Source of the DNA: JACCTU01 sp963769665
GTDB taxonomy: Bacteria; Actinomycetota; Thermoleophilia; Gaiellales; Gaiellaceae
Direction: 5' to 3'
Assembly: GCA_963769665.1 (NCBI GenBank)
Contig: CAVYMQ010000003.1
Location: 1,116,001-1,180,000, forward strand
Length of the DNA stretch: 64,000 nucleotides
The translations under genes were made by a program, and so were the position numbers. Each line of letters opens with the position of its first letter. Position 1 is the first letter of the stretch. Below are positions 1 to 8,817 of the stretch, piece by piece. The notes under the pieces were generated by a model that saw nothing but the letters and a program-made list of their open reading frames with translations, did not search any database and was not told the DNA's origin.

Positions 1-280
1 TCAGGTGCGGGAAGAGCGCATAGCTCTGGAAGACCGTGTTCACTTCGCGCTTGTAGGGCGGCACACCCGTCACGGGCTTGCCGGCGACCTCGATCGTCCC
101 GCCGTCCGGCTCCTCGAACCCGCCGATCATCCGTAGCGTCGTCGTCTTGCCGCAGCCCGACGGTCCGAGCAGTGCGAAGAACGACCCGGACGGAATCTCG
201 AGCGTGAGGTCGTCGACGGCGAGCATGTCGCCGAACGTCTTTGTGACGCCCGTGAGACGTACGTCCAGGGCTGTGGTCAT
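1..280 (-). CDS. ABC transporter ATP-binding protein, PotA-like (3' end beyond the window)
   Basis: N-terminal 93 residues of an ABC ATPase of the spermidine/putrescine or Fe3+ importer type. It begins MTTALDVRLTGVTKTFGD and carries a Walker A motif GPSGCGKTT at about residues 38-46 and the Q-loop region NTVFQSYALFPH. The signature motif and Walker B lie outside the window. The ATG at 280 has a GGAG about 4 nt upstream. It follows the aldehyde dehydrogenase by 41 bp on the same strand and is distinct from the complete PotA at 4789-5868, so it probably opens a second transporter set of the same polyamine locus. Confidence 0.85.
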   Translation of the reverse strand, partial: MTTALDVRLTGVTKTFGDMLAVDDLTLEIPSGSFFALLGPSGCGKTTTLRMIGGFEEPDGGTIEVAGKPVTGVPPYKREVNTVFQSYALFPHL

Positions 281-289
281 CGACTCCGT

Positions 290-318
290 CCGCGGAAAAT
301 GCGCAGCATTTTCTGCGG
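290..318 (-). repeat. 13-bp inverted repeat between ALDH and second ABC ATPase
   Basis: Arms CCGCGGAAAATGC (290-302) and GCATTTTCTGCGG (306-318) pair over 13 bp, one pair being G-T, around a 3-nt GCA loop. The AAAAT/ATTTT core is conspicuous in this GC-rich sequence. It fills most of the 41-bp gap between the ALDH stop and the next start. It could be an intercistronic hairpin (partial terminator or mRNA stabiliser) or an operator; no T-tract follows. Confidence 0.6.
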
Positions 319-321
319 TTA

Positions 322-1761
322 TCACGAGAGCTTGACAGCGACGTGCTTGATGCGCGTGTACTCCTCCATGGAGTACAGGGACATGTCCTTGCCGTAACCC
401 GACTCCTTGAAGCCGCCGTGCGGCATCTCGGAGGCGAGCGGGAAGAGGTGCTCGTTGACCCAGATGGTCCCGAACTCGAGCTTCTTCGCCGCGCTCAGGG
501 CGCGGCCGACGTCGCGCGAGAAGACCGATGCCGCGAGTCCGTAGCGGGTGTCGTTCGCCATCGCGATCGCCTCGTCGTCGCTCGAGAACCGTTGCATCGA
601 GACGACCGGCCCGAAGACCTCGCGCTGCACGATCTCGGAGTCCTGCGTGACGTCGGCGACGATCGTCGGCTTGACGAAGAAGCCGCGGTCGCCGATCGCC
701 GCGCCGCCGGTCACGACGGTCGCCTTGCCGTCGAGCCGCTCGAGGAAGCCGAGCACGCGCTCCTGCTGCTCCTTCGAGATCACCGGGCCCATGTCGACGT
801 CGTCGCCGTCGGCCGGGTCGCCGACCTTCATCGCCTCGACGACGCTCTTGGTCTGCGCGAGCACGTCGTCGTAGATCGACTCGCTGACCAGAATCCTGGA
901 TGAAGCAGTGCAGTCCTGGCCCGAGTTCCAGTAGCCGCCGATCTTGATCGCCTCGGCGACCTGCTCCGGGTCGGCGTCGTCGAGCACGACCATCGGCGCC
1001 TTGCCGCCGAGCTCGAGATGGACGCGCTTGAGGGTGTCGCTCGCGTTTCGCGCGATCAGCTTCCCGGTCTCGACGTCGCCGGTGAGCGACACGAGCCGGA
1101 TGTCCGGATGGCGGACGAGCCGGTCGCCGACGGGGAGTCCGTCGCCGGTGACGACCTGCACGACGCCCGGCGGGAGGATCTCCTGCGCGAGCTCCATGAA
1201 GCGGAGCGTCGTCAGAGGCGTCTGCTCGGCCGGCTTGAGGATCTGGACGTTGCCGGCGGCGAGCGCAGGACCGAGCTTCCAGACGACCATCATCAGCGGG
1301 TAGTTCCAGGGCGTGATCCCGGCGACGATCCCGAGCGGCTCGCGGCGGATGATCGACGTGTAGCCCTCGACGTACTCGCCTGCGGCCTTGCCCTCGAGCG
1401 TGCGGGCGGCGCCGGCGAAGAAACGCAGGTTGTCGGCCGAGAACGGCACCTCGTCGCCGACGATCGACATCGGCTTGCCGACGTTCAGCGACTCGAGCTT
1501 CGCGAGCTCGTCCGCGTTCTCGTCGAGCAGGTCGGCGAGCTTCAGCAGCAGCTCCATGCGGTCCTTCGGCGTCTTCTCGAGCCAGTCGGGCAGCGCCGCC
1601 TTCGCGGCCTCGACGGCCCGATCGACGTCTGCCTCCGTCGAGCGCTGGACCTCGGCGATCACCTCGCCGGTCGAGGGGTTCAGGACCTCCATCGTCCCGC
1701 CCTCGGACTCGACCCAATCGCCCCCGATGAAGTTCTTGTGCTGCTGAACGGTCACGCTCAT
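322..1761 (-). CDS. Aldehyde dehydrogenase, probably gamma-aminobutyraldehyde/betaine-aldehyde type
   Basis: NAD(P)-dependent aldehyde dehydrogenase of 479 aa, normal family length. The general-base Glu lies in HLELGGKAPMV and the nucleophile Cys in NSGQDCTASSR; the substrate-channel signature resembles PatD/PuuC/BetB enzymes that oxidise aminoaldehydes. In a polyamine operon the likely reaction is 4-aminobutyraldehyde to GABA. The ATG at 1761 is preferred because GGAAGGG lies about 9 nt upstream; an in-frame upstream start at 1788 would add nine residues. It sits 91 bp downstream of potC on the same strand. Substrate is inferred from context. Confidence 0.88.
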   Translation of the reverse strand: MSVTVQQHKNFIGGDWVESEGGTMEVLNPSTGEVIAEVQRSTEADVDRAVEAAKAALPDWLEKTPKDRMELLLKLADLLDENADELAKLESLNVGKPMSIVGDEVPFSADNLRFFAGAARTLEGKAAGEYVEGYTSIIRREPLGIVAGITPWNYPLMMVVWKLGPALAAGNVQILKPAEQTPLTTLRFMELAQEILPPGVVQVVTGDGLPVGDRLVRHPDIRLVSLTGDVETGKLIARNASDTLKRVHLELGGKAPMVVLDDADPEQVAEAIKIGGYWNSGQDCTASSRILVSESIYDDVLAQTKSVVEAMKVGDPADGDDVDMGPVISKEQQERVLGFLERLDGKATVVTGGAAIGDRGFFVKPTIVADVTQDSEIVQREVFGPVVSMQRFSSDDEAIAMANDTRYGLAASVFSRDVGRALSAAKKLEFGTIWVNEHLFPLASEMPHGGFKESGYGKDMSLYSMEEYTRIKHVAVKLS

Positions 1762-1852
1762 GAGCTCAGTCCCTTCCGACGGTTTCACGCCAGTGTGTCG
1801 AGCCTACCGCCGCTCGAAGGCGAGAGACAAGGGCTCGGTTTGGACGCCATGG

Positions 1853-2683
1853 CTAACGAGCCCCGGCCGCCTGCGCGCCCCCGGCCGTGGGCGTGACCGC
1901 GCCGGTGTCGCGGGTCAGGCGCGTGGCCAGGTAGACCGGGATCGTCGAGAGCAGGATCAGGACGACGGCCACGACGTTCACGACCGGCAGCTGGTTGGGC
2001 CGCGAGAGGTTGCTCAGGATCCAGATCGGGAGCGTCTGGTCGGGCCCGGCGGTGAACGTCGTCACGATCACCTCGTCGAAGGAGAGCGCGAAGGCGAGCA
2101 GCGCCCCGGCGAGGAGCGCCGAGCGGAGCTGCGGAAAGGTCACGTACCGGAAGGTCTGCCACGTGTCCGCGCCGAGGTCGGCCGAGGCCTCCTCGAGGTG
2201 CTGCGACGTCCGCCGCAGGCGCGCGACCGCGTTGTTGTAGACGACGACGATGCAGAACGTGGCGTGCCCGACGACGATCGTCAGGAGGCCGAAGGGGATC
2301 CCCGTCGTGTTGAACGTCGCGTTCAGCGCCATCCCGGTCACGATGCCGGGCAGTGCGATCGGGAGGATGACGAGGAACGAGATCGTCTCGCGCCCGAAGA
2401 AGCGGTAACGGGCGACCGCGAGCGACGCCAGCGTGCCGAGGATGAGCGCGAGGATCGTCGCGCCGAGCGCAGCCTTGAGCGACAGCAGGAGCGCGTCGCG
2501 TACGCCTGGGTTGTGCAGCGCGCGATCGAACCACTCGAGCGTCAGGCCGTCGAGCGGCCACGCCTGGATCCGGCTCTCGTTGAAGGCGTAGAGCGCGATC
2601 ACGACGATCGGCGTGTAGACGAACACGAGCGTCACGACCGTGCCGGCGCGCAGGAGCCACTTGGCGACAGGCCCCAAGGTCAT
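1853..2683 (-). CDS. potC: Spermidine/putrescine ABC transporter permease PotC
   Basis: Inner-membrane permease of 276 aa with about six hydrophobic segments. The cytoplasmic coupling loop (EAA-like) is visible at EEASADLGADTWQTFRYVTF, followed by P, which would dock on the ATPase PotA. It pairs with PotB to form the translocation pore. Its ATG overlaps the potB stop by 4 nt (ATGA), so the two are translationally coupled. Family assignment is firm; spermidine versus putrescine or another small cation cannot be told from sequence alone. Confidence 0.9.
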   Translation of the reverse strand: MTLGPVAKWLLRAGTVVTLVFVYTPIVVIALYAFNESRIQAWPLDGLTLEWFDRALHNPGVRDALLLSLKAALGATILALILGTLASLAVARYRFFGRETISFLVILPIALPGIVTGMALNATFNTTGIPFGLLTIVVGHATFCIVVVYNNAVARLRRTSQHLEEASADLGADTWQTFRYVTFPQLRSALLAGALLAFALSFDEVIVTTFTAGPDQTLPIWILSNLSRPNQLPVVNVVAVVLILLSTIPVYLATRLTRDTGAVTPTAGGAQAAGAR

Positions 2684-3504
2684 AGGGAGTCGAACGCCCC
2701 CGCCCGACGCGCAAGCAGTAGGTAGACGAGCATGACGGCGATCGGCACCATCGCGAACGCCGCGGCGAGCGGCAGGTTGTTCGCGACGCCGACGTTCGCG
2801 TAGACGACGTTGCCGATGAACTGGTTCCCCGCCATCACGATCTGCGGGACGATGAAGTCCCCGAGCGTGAGCGAGAACGTGAAGATCGAACCGGCGACGA
2901 GCGCCGGGAACGCGAGCGGCAGGATCACGCGGCGGAACGTGCGGCCCGCCTTGCCACCGAGGTCGGAGGACGCTTCGAGCAGCGAGTCGGGGATCCGCTC
3001 CAGCCCCGCGTAGAGCGGAAGGATCATGTACGGGAGCCAGAGGTACGAGAAGACGATCACGCCGGCGACGTTGCCGAAGCCGGGGCCCGTCAGCCCGAGG
3101 GGCTCGAGCAGCCAGTTCAGCGGGCCGTTGCCCTGGAGGATGATCCGCCAGGCGTAGATCTTCACCAGGTAGCTCGCCCAGAGCGGCATCAGGATCGCCA
3201 CGACCAGCAGGCCCTTCATGCGCGGCGAGGCGACCTTCGCCATGTAAAAGGCGATCGGGAACGCAAGCACGATGTCGATCAGCGTCACCGCCGCCGCGAT
3301 CGCGATCGTGCGCAGCGCGATGTCGCGGTAGACCGGGCTGTTCCAGAGCGTCTCGAAGTTCGAGAAGCTGTAGTCGCGAATCACCTCGGCGGTGAACGGG
3401 TCGAGGCGCCAGAACGCCGCGACGAAGAGCACGACCAGCGACCCGAGGTACGCGATCACGAGCCAGCCGACGGGCGCCGCGAGCAGCGCCGACACGCGCA
3501 GCAA
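2680..3504 (-). CDS. potB: Spermidine/putrescine ABC transporter permease PotB
   Basis: Permease of 274 aa, first transmembrane segment near residues 5-30 and an EAA-like loop LEASSDLGGKAGRTFRRVIL. It forms the heterodimeric channel with PotC, with which it overlaps by 4 nt. I see no in-frame ATG or GTG upstream, so TTG at 3504 is taken as start; an internal GTG at 3495 is possible and neither has a clear Shine-Dalgarno. It is separated from potD by an 82-bp gap holding a very strong hairpin. Confidence 0.88.
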   Translation of the reverse strand: MLRVSALLAAPVGWLVIAYLGSLVVLFVAAFWRLDPFTAEVIRDYSFSNFETLWNSPVYRDIALRTIAIAAAVTLIDIVLAFPIAFYMAKVASPRMKGLLVVAILMPLWASYLVKIYAWRIILQGNGPLNWLLEPLGLTGPGFGNVAGVIVFSYLWLPYMILPLYAGLERIPDSLLEASSDLGGKAGRTFRRVILPLAFPALVAGSIFTFSLTLGDFIVPQIVMAGNQFIGNVVYANVGVANNLPLAAAFAMVPIAVMLVYLLLARRAGAFDSL

Positions 3505-3529
3505 CGGCCGCCGTGAGAGGAACGTCGAA

Positions 3530-3563
3530 AGCCGACGCCCCGGGCCTCCCCGGGGCGTCGGCT
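3530..3563 (-). terminator. 15-bp GC hairpin between potD and potB
   Basis: Arms AGCCGACGCCCCGGG (3530-3544) and CCCGGGGCGTCGGCT (3549-3563) are perfectly complementary with a 4-nt loop. It lies directly downstream of the binding-protein gene and upstream of the permease gene. No run of T follows. Such hairpins in transporter operons often stabilise the upstream message or attenuate the downstream part so that binding protein exceeds permease; that role is inference. Confidence 0.75.
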
Positions 3564-3586
3564 CGACAGTGGTTGCAGCTATGGAG

Positions 3587-4792
3587 CTACCCCTTGACCT
3601 CGGTCCAGCCCTGGACCCACGCGGAGTAGTCCTTGCATTGGACGTCTGTGCGTCCGTCGAGGCACTTCGCGGTCGGGGTCGTCCAGTACCAGATCTGCTC
3701 GAAGTAGTCCTCGTCTGCGGCGTGGAACGTGTCGCAATGGCCCTTGTCCGCCGTCAGGTCGCACGACTTCGCGTTGGACGGCGCTTCACCGAACCACTCG
3801 GCCACGCCGGCGTTCGCCTTCGGCGAGATGATGTGGTTCATCCACATGTACATGCAGTTCGGGTTCTTGGCCTTGGAGTGGACCATCCAGGTGTCGGACC
3901 ACCCGGTGGAGCCCTCCTTCGGCAGCACGGTCTCGACCGGAACCTTGTCGGACTTCGCCAGGTTCGCGATCACCTGCCAGGTTGTACCGAGCACCGAGTC
4001 TCCCGACTTGAAGGCGGCGAGCTCCTTCGTGTAGTCGGACCAGTACTCGCCGATGATCGCCCGCTGCTTCTTGAGCAGGTCGATCGAGGCCTGGAACTGG
4101 TCGTCGTCGAGTGCGTACGGGTTCTCGATCCCGAGATCCGGCTGCGTCTTCATCAGGTAGAGCGCGGCGTCGGCGATGTAGATCGGCGAGTCGTACGCGG
4201 TCACCTTGCCCTTGTACGGCGAGTTCTCGTCCCAGACGACGCTCCACGAGTCCGGAGCCGGCGTGACCTCGTCCGTCCGCCACATCAGCAGGTTCGCGCC
4301 GCGGCCGTGCGGGACGCCGTACATCTGGCCGTCGACCGAGTTGTGCGGCTTGTCCTTGAGGCCCGCGTAGACGTCCGCGTAGTTCTCGATCAGGTCGGTG
4401 TTGACCGGTGCGACGTCGCCTGCGGCGATCAGCCGAAGCGTCGCGTCGCCCGACGCGGAAACGCCGTCGTACTGGCCGGTCCGCATGAGCGTGACCATCT
4501 CGTCCGAGGTGTTGCCGAGCTTTACGTTGACCTGACAGCCCGTCTCCGCCTCGAAGTCGGTCACCCAGTCGACCTTCGGGTCGGTCGAGCCGTCCTCGAC
4601 GTAGCCGGCCCAGGCGATCAGGTTGACCTCGCCTTCGCCTTCGCCGATCGACTGCTTCACCTGAGCGCCCGACGCTTGCGTCGTGGTGCCGCTTGCTTCG
4701 TCGTCGTCGCCACCGCAGCCTGCGAGGACCGTGAGGGTCCCCACGACGGTGACGACGCAGGCCCAGAAGATTGTCCTTCGTCTGCGTGTCAT
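3587..4792 (-). CDS. potD: Spermidine/putrescine-binding lipoprotein PotD
   Basis: Extracytoplasmic solute-binding protein of 401 aa. A basic N-terminus (RRRR at 3-6), hydrophobic stretch and lipobox LAGC with Cys26 mark it as a lipoprotein. The mature part has the PotD/PotF fold hallmarks (NLIAWAGYVEDG near residue 58, GVPHGRGANLLMWRTD later). It delivers polyamine to PotBC. The ATG at 4792 is chosen because AAAGGAG lies about 6 nt upstream and the next in-frame upstream start would not give a signal peptide at the N-terminus. Overlaps the potA stop (ATGA). Confidence 0.9.
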   Translation of the reverse strand: MTRRRRTIFWACVVTVVGTLTVLAGCGGDDDEASGTTTQASGAQVKQSIGEGEGEVNLIAWAGYVEDGSTDPKVDWVTDFEAETGCQVNVKLGNTSDEMVTLMRTGQYDGVSASGDATLRLIAAGDVAPVNTDLIENYADVYAGLKDKPHNSVDGQMYGVPHGRGANLLMWRTDEVTPAPDSWSVVWDENSPYKGKVTAYDSPIYIADAALYLMKTQPDLGIENPYALDDDQFQASIDLLKKQRAIIGEYWSDYTKELAAFKSGDSVLGTTWQVIANLAKSDKVPVETVLPKEGSTGWSDTWMVHSKAKNPNCMYMWMNHIISPKANAGVAEWFGEAPSNAKSCDLTADKGHCDTFHAADEDYFEQIWYWTTPTAKCLDGRTDVQCKDYSAWVQGWTEVKG

Positions 4793-5868
4793 TCGGTCTC
4801 CTTTGTCCCCCGTGTCTCGAGTGTGAGTTCGTGCTCGGGCCGCCACTGGAGCCGGACCGTCCTTCCTTGAGCTTGGAGCGCCTGGGCCGACGTCGTCTCG
4901 AGGTTCTGCACGACGACGGTCAGCTCGCCTCCGTCGTCCAACTCCACGATGTAGCGGGTGGCCATCCCCGCGTAGACGACCTCGCGGATCTTCCCCGACT
5001 CCACGTGCGCCCCGGTTTCGGGTTGCGCGCCCTCGTCGAGGATCCTGATCTTCTCGGGCCGGACGCTGAGCGAGTGACCGTCCCGTTTGAGCAGGTTCGA
5101 GACGCCGACGAACCCGGCCACGAACTCCGTGAGCGGATGCTCGTAGACCTGGGCCGCGGGGCCGACCTGCTCGATTCGGCCCTCGTTGAAGACCGCGATG
5201 CGGTCGCTCATCGTGAGGGCCTCGTCCTGGTCGTGCGTGACGTAGATGAACGTGATCCCGACCTCGCGCTGGATGCGCTTCAGCTCGATCTGCATCCCCT
5301 GGCGGAGCTTCAGGTCGAGCGCGCCGAGCGGCTCGTCCAGCAACAGCACCTGCGGGCGGTTGACGAGCGCGCGCGCGAGCGCGACTCGCTGGCGTTGTCC
5401 GCCCGAGAGCTGCGCGGGTCTGCGTGCGCCGTAGCCGGTCAGTTGCACGGTGCGAAGCGCTTCCTCGACGCGCTGCTGGCGCTCGGCCCTCGGCACACGG
5501 CGGATCTTCAGCCCGTACGCGACGTTCTCGGCAACCGTCATGTGCGGAAAGAGCGCGTAGTCCTGGAAGACGGTGTTCACGTTCCGCGCATACGGCGGGT
5601 CGTCGGTCACGTCGCGGCCCGCGAGCTGCACCGACCCCGCGTCCGGCTGCTCGAAGCCGGCGATCAGGCGGAGCGTCGTCGTCTTGCCGGAGCCGGACGG
5701 ACCGAGCATCGTGAAGAACTCGCCGCGGGCGACCTCGAGGTCGACGCCGTCCACGGCGACGACGTCGCCATAGAGCTTCCGCAGCCCCTGGAGTCGAACG
5801 TCCGCGTCGTGCGACGGCTCCGCAGAGCCGGCGACCTCCTGCGTCCGCTCAGCCGGCAGCGCTGACAA
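4789..5868 (-). CDS. potA: Spermidine/putrescine ABC transporter ATPase PotA
   Basis: ATPase of 359 aa. Walker A GPSGSGKTT, Q-loop NTVFQDYALFPHMT, signature LSGGQRQRVALARAL and Walker B VLLLDEPLGALD are all present, followed by a C-terminal TOBE-like regulatory domain (LSVRPEKIRI). A TTG at 5868 is taken as start because GGAGG lies 6 nt upstream; this gives a 20-bp overlap with the end of the aminotransferase gene. The open frame continues further upstream inside that gene but without a good ribosome-binding site. Confidence 0.88.
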   Translation of the reverse strand: MSALPAERTQEVAGSAEPSHDADVRLQGLRKLYGDVVAVDGVDLEVARGEFFTMLGPSGSGKTTTLRLIAGFEQPDAGSVQLAGRDVTDDPPYARNVNTVFQDYALFPHMTVAENVAYGLKIRRVPRAERQQRVEEALRTVQLTGYGARRPAQLSGGQRQRVALARALVNRPQVLLLDEPLGALDLKLRQGMQIELKRIQREVGITFIYVTHDQDEALTMSDRIAVFNEGRIEQVGPAAQVYEHPLTEFVAGFVGVSNLLKRDGHSLSVRPEKIRILDEGAQPETGAHVESGKIREVVYAGMATRYIVELDDGGELTVVVQNLETTSAQALQAQGRTVRLQWRPEHELTLETRGTKETE

Positions 5869-7153
5869 GCGCCTCCTCCATGATCTCGAGCCCACGGTGC
5901 ACCTCTTCGTCGGATGCGACGAGCGGGACGAGGATACGCACCACGTTGCCGTAGAGCCCACAGGTGAGCAGGATCAGCCCGCTCTCGAGCGCTCGGCTAA
6001 CCGTCGCCTTCGCGAGCTCCCCGGCGGGCCGCTTGGAGTCGCGATCCTCCACGAGCTCGAGCGCGAGCATCGGCCCGGCCCCGCGCACCTCGCCGATCTG
6101 GGGCACGCGCTCGGCCAGCGCGTCGAGCCGTCGCCGCAAGGTCCGACCGAGCTCCTCCGAACGTGTTCGGAAGCCGTCGGTCGCCACCTCGTCGAGCACG
6201 GCGCACGCGGCGGCGCAGGCGGCGGGGTTGCCGCCGAACGTGCCGCCGAGGCCGCCGGGCCCCGGCGCGTCCATCGCGTCCGCCTTCCCCGTCACGCCCG
6301 CGAGCGGCAGGCCGCCACCGAGCGACTTGCCGGAGACGAGCAGGTCGGGCTCGATGCCGTAGCGCTCGATCGCCCACACCGGCCCGGTGCGCCCGACGCC
6401 TGTTTGCACCTCGTCGTCGACGTAGAGGATCCCGTGCCGATCGCAGATTTCCTTCAGCGCGCGTGGGAAGTCGTCCGGCATCACGATGAACCCGCCCTCG
6501 CCCTGGATCGGCTCGAGCACGACGCACGCGACGCTCTCCGGGTCGACCTCGCGCGCGAACAGGAGCTCGAGGCCCGCGATCGCCTCGTCGGTGCCGACGC
6601 CGCGGTACGGGTACGGGCCGGGAGCGCGATAGACCTCGGGGGCGAACGGCCCGAACCCCCGCTTGTACGCGACCTTCGACGTCATCGTCATCGTCAGGAG
6701 TGTCCGGCCGTGGAACGCGTGGTCGAAGACGACGACCGCGGGTCGGCCGGTCGCGGCCCGCGCGATCTTGACCGCGTTCTCGATCGCCTCTGCGCCCGAG
6801 TTGACCAGGATCGAGCGCTGCTCCTCTCCCGCGCACGGCGAGAGCTCCGCGAGCCGGCGGCAGACCTCGATGTACGGCTCGTACATCCCGACCATGAAGC
6901 ACTGGTGCAGGTAGCGGTCGACCTGCTCGTGGATCGCCGCGACTGCAGCGGGCAGGCCGTGGCCCGTGTTCTGGCAGCCGAGCCCGCCGGCGAAGTCGAC
7001 GTACTCGCGGCCGTCGACGTCCCAGACCCGTGCGCCCTCCGCCCGATCGACGACGAGCGTGGGAGTCGAGATCCCGCGCGCCACGTATCGCTCACGCGCG
7101 GCGACCACGCGCTCGCTGGCCCGCACCTCTTGCAACGCCACGGCCCAATCCAT
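5849..7153 (-). CDS. Class III PLP aminotransferase, 4-aminobutyrate/polyamine type
   Basis: Fold-type I aminotransferase of 434 aa. The PLP lysine lies in VSGKSLGGGLPLAGV and the DEVQTGVGRTG motif precedes it. Closest in pattern to GabT/PuuE-like enzymes that transfer the amino group of GABA (or putrescine) to 2-oxoglutarate. First gene of the minus-strand polyamine operon, overlapping potA by 20 bp and divergent from the PucR regulator. ATG at 7153 is preferred; a GTG at 7192 would add 13 residues but sits without a visible Shine-Dalgarno. Exact amine donor is not decided by sequence. Confidence 0.88.
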   Translation of the reverse strand: MDWAVALQEVRASERVVAARERYVARGISTPTLVVDRAEGARVWDVDGREYVDFAGGLGCQNTGHGLPAAVAAIHEQVDRYLHQCFMVGMYEPYIEVCRRLAELSPCAGEEQRSILVNSGAEAIENAVKIARAATGRPAVVVFDHAFHGRTLLTMTMTSKVAYKRGFGPFAPEVYRAPGPYPYRGVGTDEAIAGLELLFAREVDPESVACVVLEPIQGEGGFIVMPDDFPRALKEICDRHGILYVDDEVQTGVGRTGPVWAIERYGIEPDLLVSGKSLGGGLPLAGVTGKADAMDAPGPGGLGGTFGGNPAACAAACAVLDEVATDGFRTRSEELGRTLRRRLDALAERVPQIGEVRGAGPMLALELVEDRDSKRPAGELAKATVSRALESGLILLTCGLYGNVVRILVPLVASDEEVHRGLEIMEEALVSAAG

Positions 7154-7233
7154 CCCACGAACGGGCCGCGCGGGCAAGAGCCGACCGGGCACAATCCCGG
7201 TGCGGCTTTTCGACGCGCCGTCGAAGGTCAGGC

Positions 7234-7262
7234 TTGCAATCGCGGCGCGTCCCGCCTAGCTT
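7234..7262 (+). promoter_or_regulatory. Candidate promoter of the pucR-like gene
   Basis: TTGCAA (7234-7239) and TAGCTT (7257-7262) are separated by 17 bp, matching a housekeeping-type promoter. The start codon is 16 nt downstream of the -10 box. It lies in the 125-bp divergent gap that must also hold the promoter of the polyamine operon. Confidence 0.45.
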
Positions 7263-7278
7263 TGGCCCCGATGTCCGA

Positions 7279-8757
7279 GTGCTGACCGTCGCCGACGTCG
7301 TCGAGATCGAGGGGCTAGGCCTGAGCGTCGCGGCCGGCGCGGACGGCTTGGCCAACGAGGTGACGTGGCTCCACGTCTCCGAACTGGACGACCCGACCCC
7401 GTTTCTCGAGGGCGGCGAGTTCCTGCTCACGACGGGCCTCGGCGTCGGCGAGCTCGCGACCGCGCAGCGCTCGTATCTGCGCCGCCTGTCGAAGCACGGC
7501 CTCGCCGGGCTCGGCTTCGGGCTCGGCTTCGGCTTCTCCGAGGTTCCGGCCGCACTCGTCGAAGAGGGGAACAAGCTGGGCTTTCCGGTCGTCTGCGTTC
7601 CGTACGAGGTCCCGTTCGTCGCGATCACGAAGGGCGCGACGACGCGGCTCGCGAGCGAGCAGCTCGAGCGGCTGACGCGCGCGCTCGAGGTGAACGAGCG
7701 ACTGGCCGAGGCGGTGCTCGAGGGCCGCGGCGTCCCGGCGCTGCTCGCGATCGTCAGCGGGCACCTGGGCTGCTCGCTGGCCCTCGTCGACGAACGGCGC
7801 CGCGTCGTCGCCGAGCGCCACACCGGCCGTCACGCGTCGTTCGAGGGGGCGCTCGAGCTCCCGCTCGGCAGCGGCGGCCTGCTCAAGGCGGCCCGCGACG
7901 GGACGCCGTTCGGGGAGTACGACCGGCTCGTGCTCCATCACGGCCAGACTGCGCTCGGCTTCGAGCTGGCGCGGCGTCGCGCCGTCAGCGCTGCCGAGCT
8001 GAGGCTCGCCGGCGACCTGCTCGAGGATCTCGAAGGCGATCGCCTCGACGACCGCGAGGCGTCGCGGCGGATGGCGGCCTTCGGACTCGACCCGTCGCGG
8101 GCGCACGCAGCGTTCCTCGCGGTACCCGCCTCGAACGGCTCGACCGGCGAGCGCGTCAGGAGCGAGGTCGCCGACCTGCTCGACCGCCATTCGGTGCGCT
8201 ACCTCTCGACCGCGCGCCCCGACCGGGCCGGGTTCCTCGTCGAGGTCGACAGCGAGGAGGACGCACTCGCGCTCGCGCGGAAGCTCGTCGAGGCAGAGCC
8301 GTCGGCGCGCATCGGCGTGGGGCGGCCGGCCCAGGGGCGGGCCATCGGCCGATCGCTCGTCGAGGCTCGTGCCGCAATCGACGCGACCACGACTGCGGTC
8401 GCGTCGTACCGCGACCTCGGCTCGCTCGAGCTGCTGCTGTCGCTCCCGGACGCGGCGCTCGAGGCGTTCGTCGACCGCGTCCTCGGCGCCACGGCGGGGA
8501 ACGCGAGGCTCGGCGAGTCGCTTGCCGTCCTGCTCGAAACCGGCTGCCGCTGGAGCGACGCGGCCGAGCGGCTCGGGATTCACCGGCACACGCTTCGGTA
8601 TCGCATGGACCGCCTGCGGGAGCAGACCGGGCGCCACCCGGACGAGCCGGAACAGCGGATGGAGCTCTGGCTCGCGGTGAAGGCGCGACAGGCGCTCGCG
8701 GCGCGGTTGTCCAACGGGTCCAAGCCGGCGGCGGCCGCTTCGCCCGTCGGCCACTAG
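7279..8757 (+). CDS. PucR-family transcriptional regulator
   Basis: Regulator of 492 aa. N-terminal PucR/PurC-like sensor domain (LTVADVVEIEGLGL, residues about 1-125), a central region of CdaR/GGDEF-like character and a C-terminal helix-turn-helix (WSDAAERLGIHRHTLRYRMD, about residues 420-460) typical of the PucR family. Members often control nitrogen-compound catabolism. GTG at 7279 is used because the sensor domain begins immediately after it; no Shine-Dalgarno is visible. Divergent from the polyamine operon and followed by the amine oxidase, so it is the obvious candidate regulator of both. Confidence 0.87.
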   Translation: MLTVADVVEIEGLGLSVAAGADGLANEVTWLHVSELDDPTPFLEGGEFLLTTGLGVGELATAQRSYLRRLSKHGLAGLGFGLGFGFSEVPAALVEEGNKLGFPVVCVPYEVPFVAITKGATTRLASEQLERLTRALEVNERLAEAVLEGRGVPALLAIVSGHLGCSLALVDERRRVVAERHTGRHASFEGALELPLGSGGLLKAARDGTPFGEYDRLVLHHGQTALGFELARRRAVSAAELRLAGDLLEDLEGDRLDDREASRRMAAFGLDPSRAHAAFLAVPASNGSTGERVRSEVADLLDRHSVRYLSTARPDRAGFLVEVDSEEDALALARKLVEAEPSARIGVGRPAQGRAIGRSLVEARAAIDATTTAVASYRDLGSLELLLSLPDAALEAFVDRVLGATAGNARLGESLAVLLETGCRWSDAAERLGIHRHTLRYRMDRLREQTGRHPDEPEQRMELWLAVKARQALAARLSNGSKPAAAASPVGH

Positions 8758-8817
8758 CCATTTCCGCGCTTCGGGAGGATCCTTCGTCCCAGGCGTCCGA
8801 GGGGAGAGGAGAGGGTC

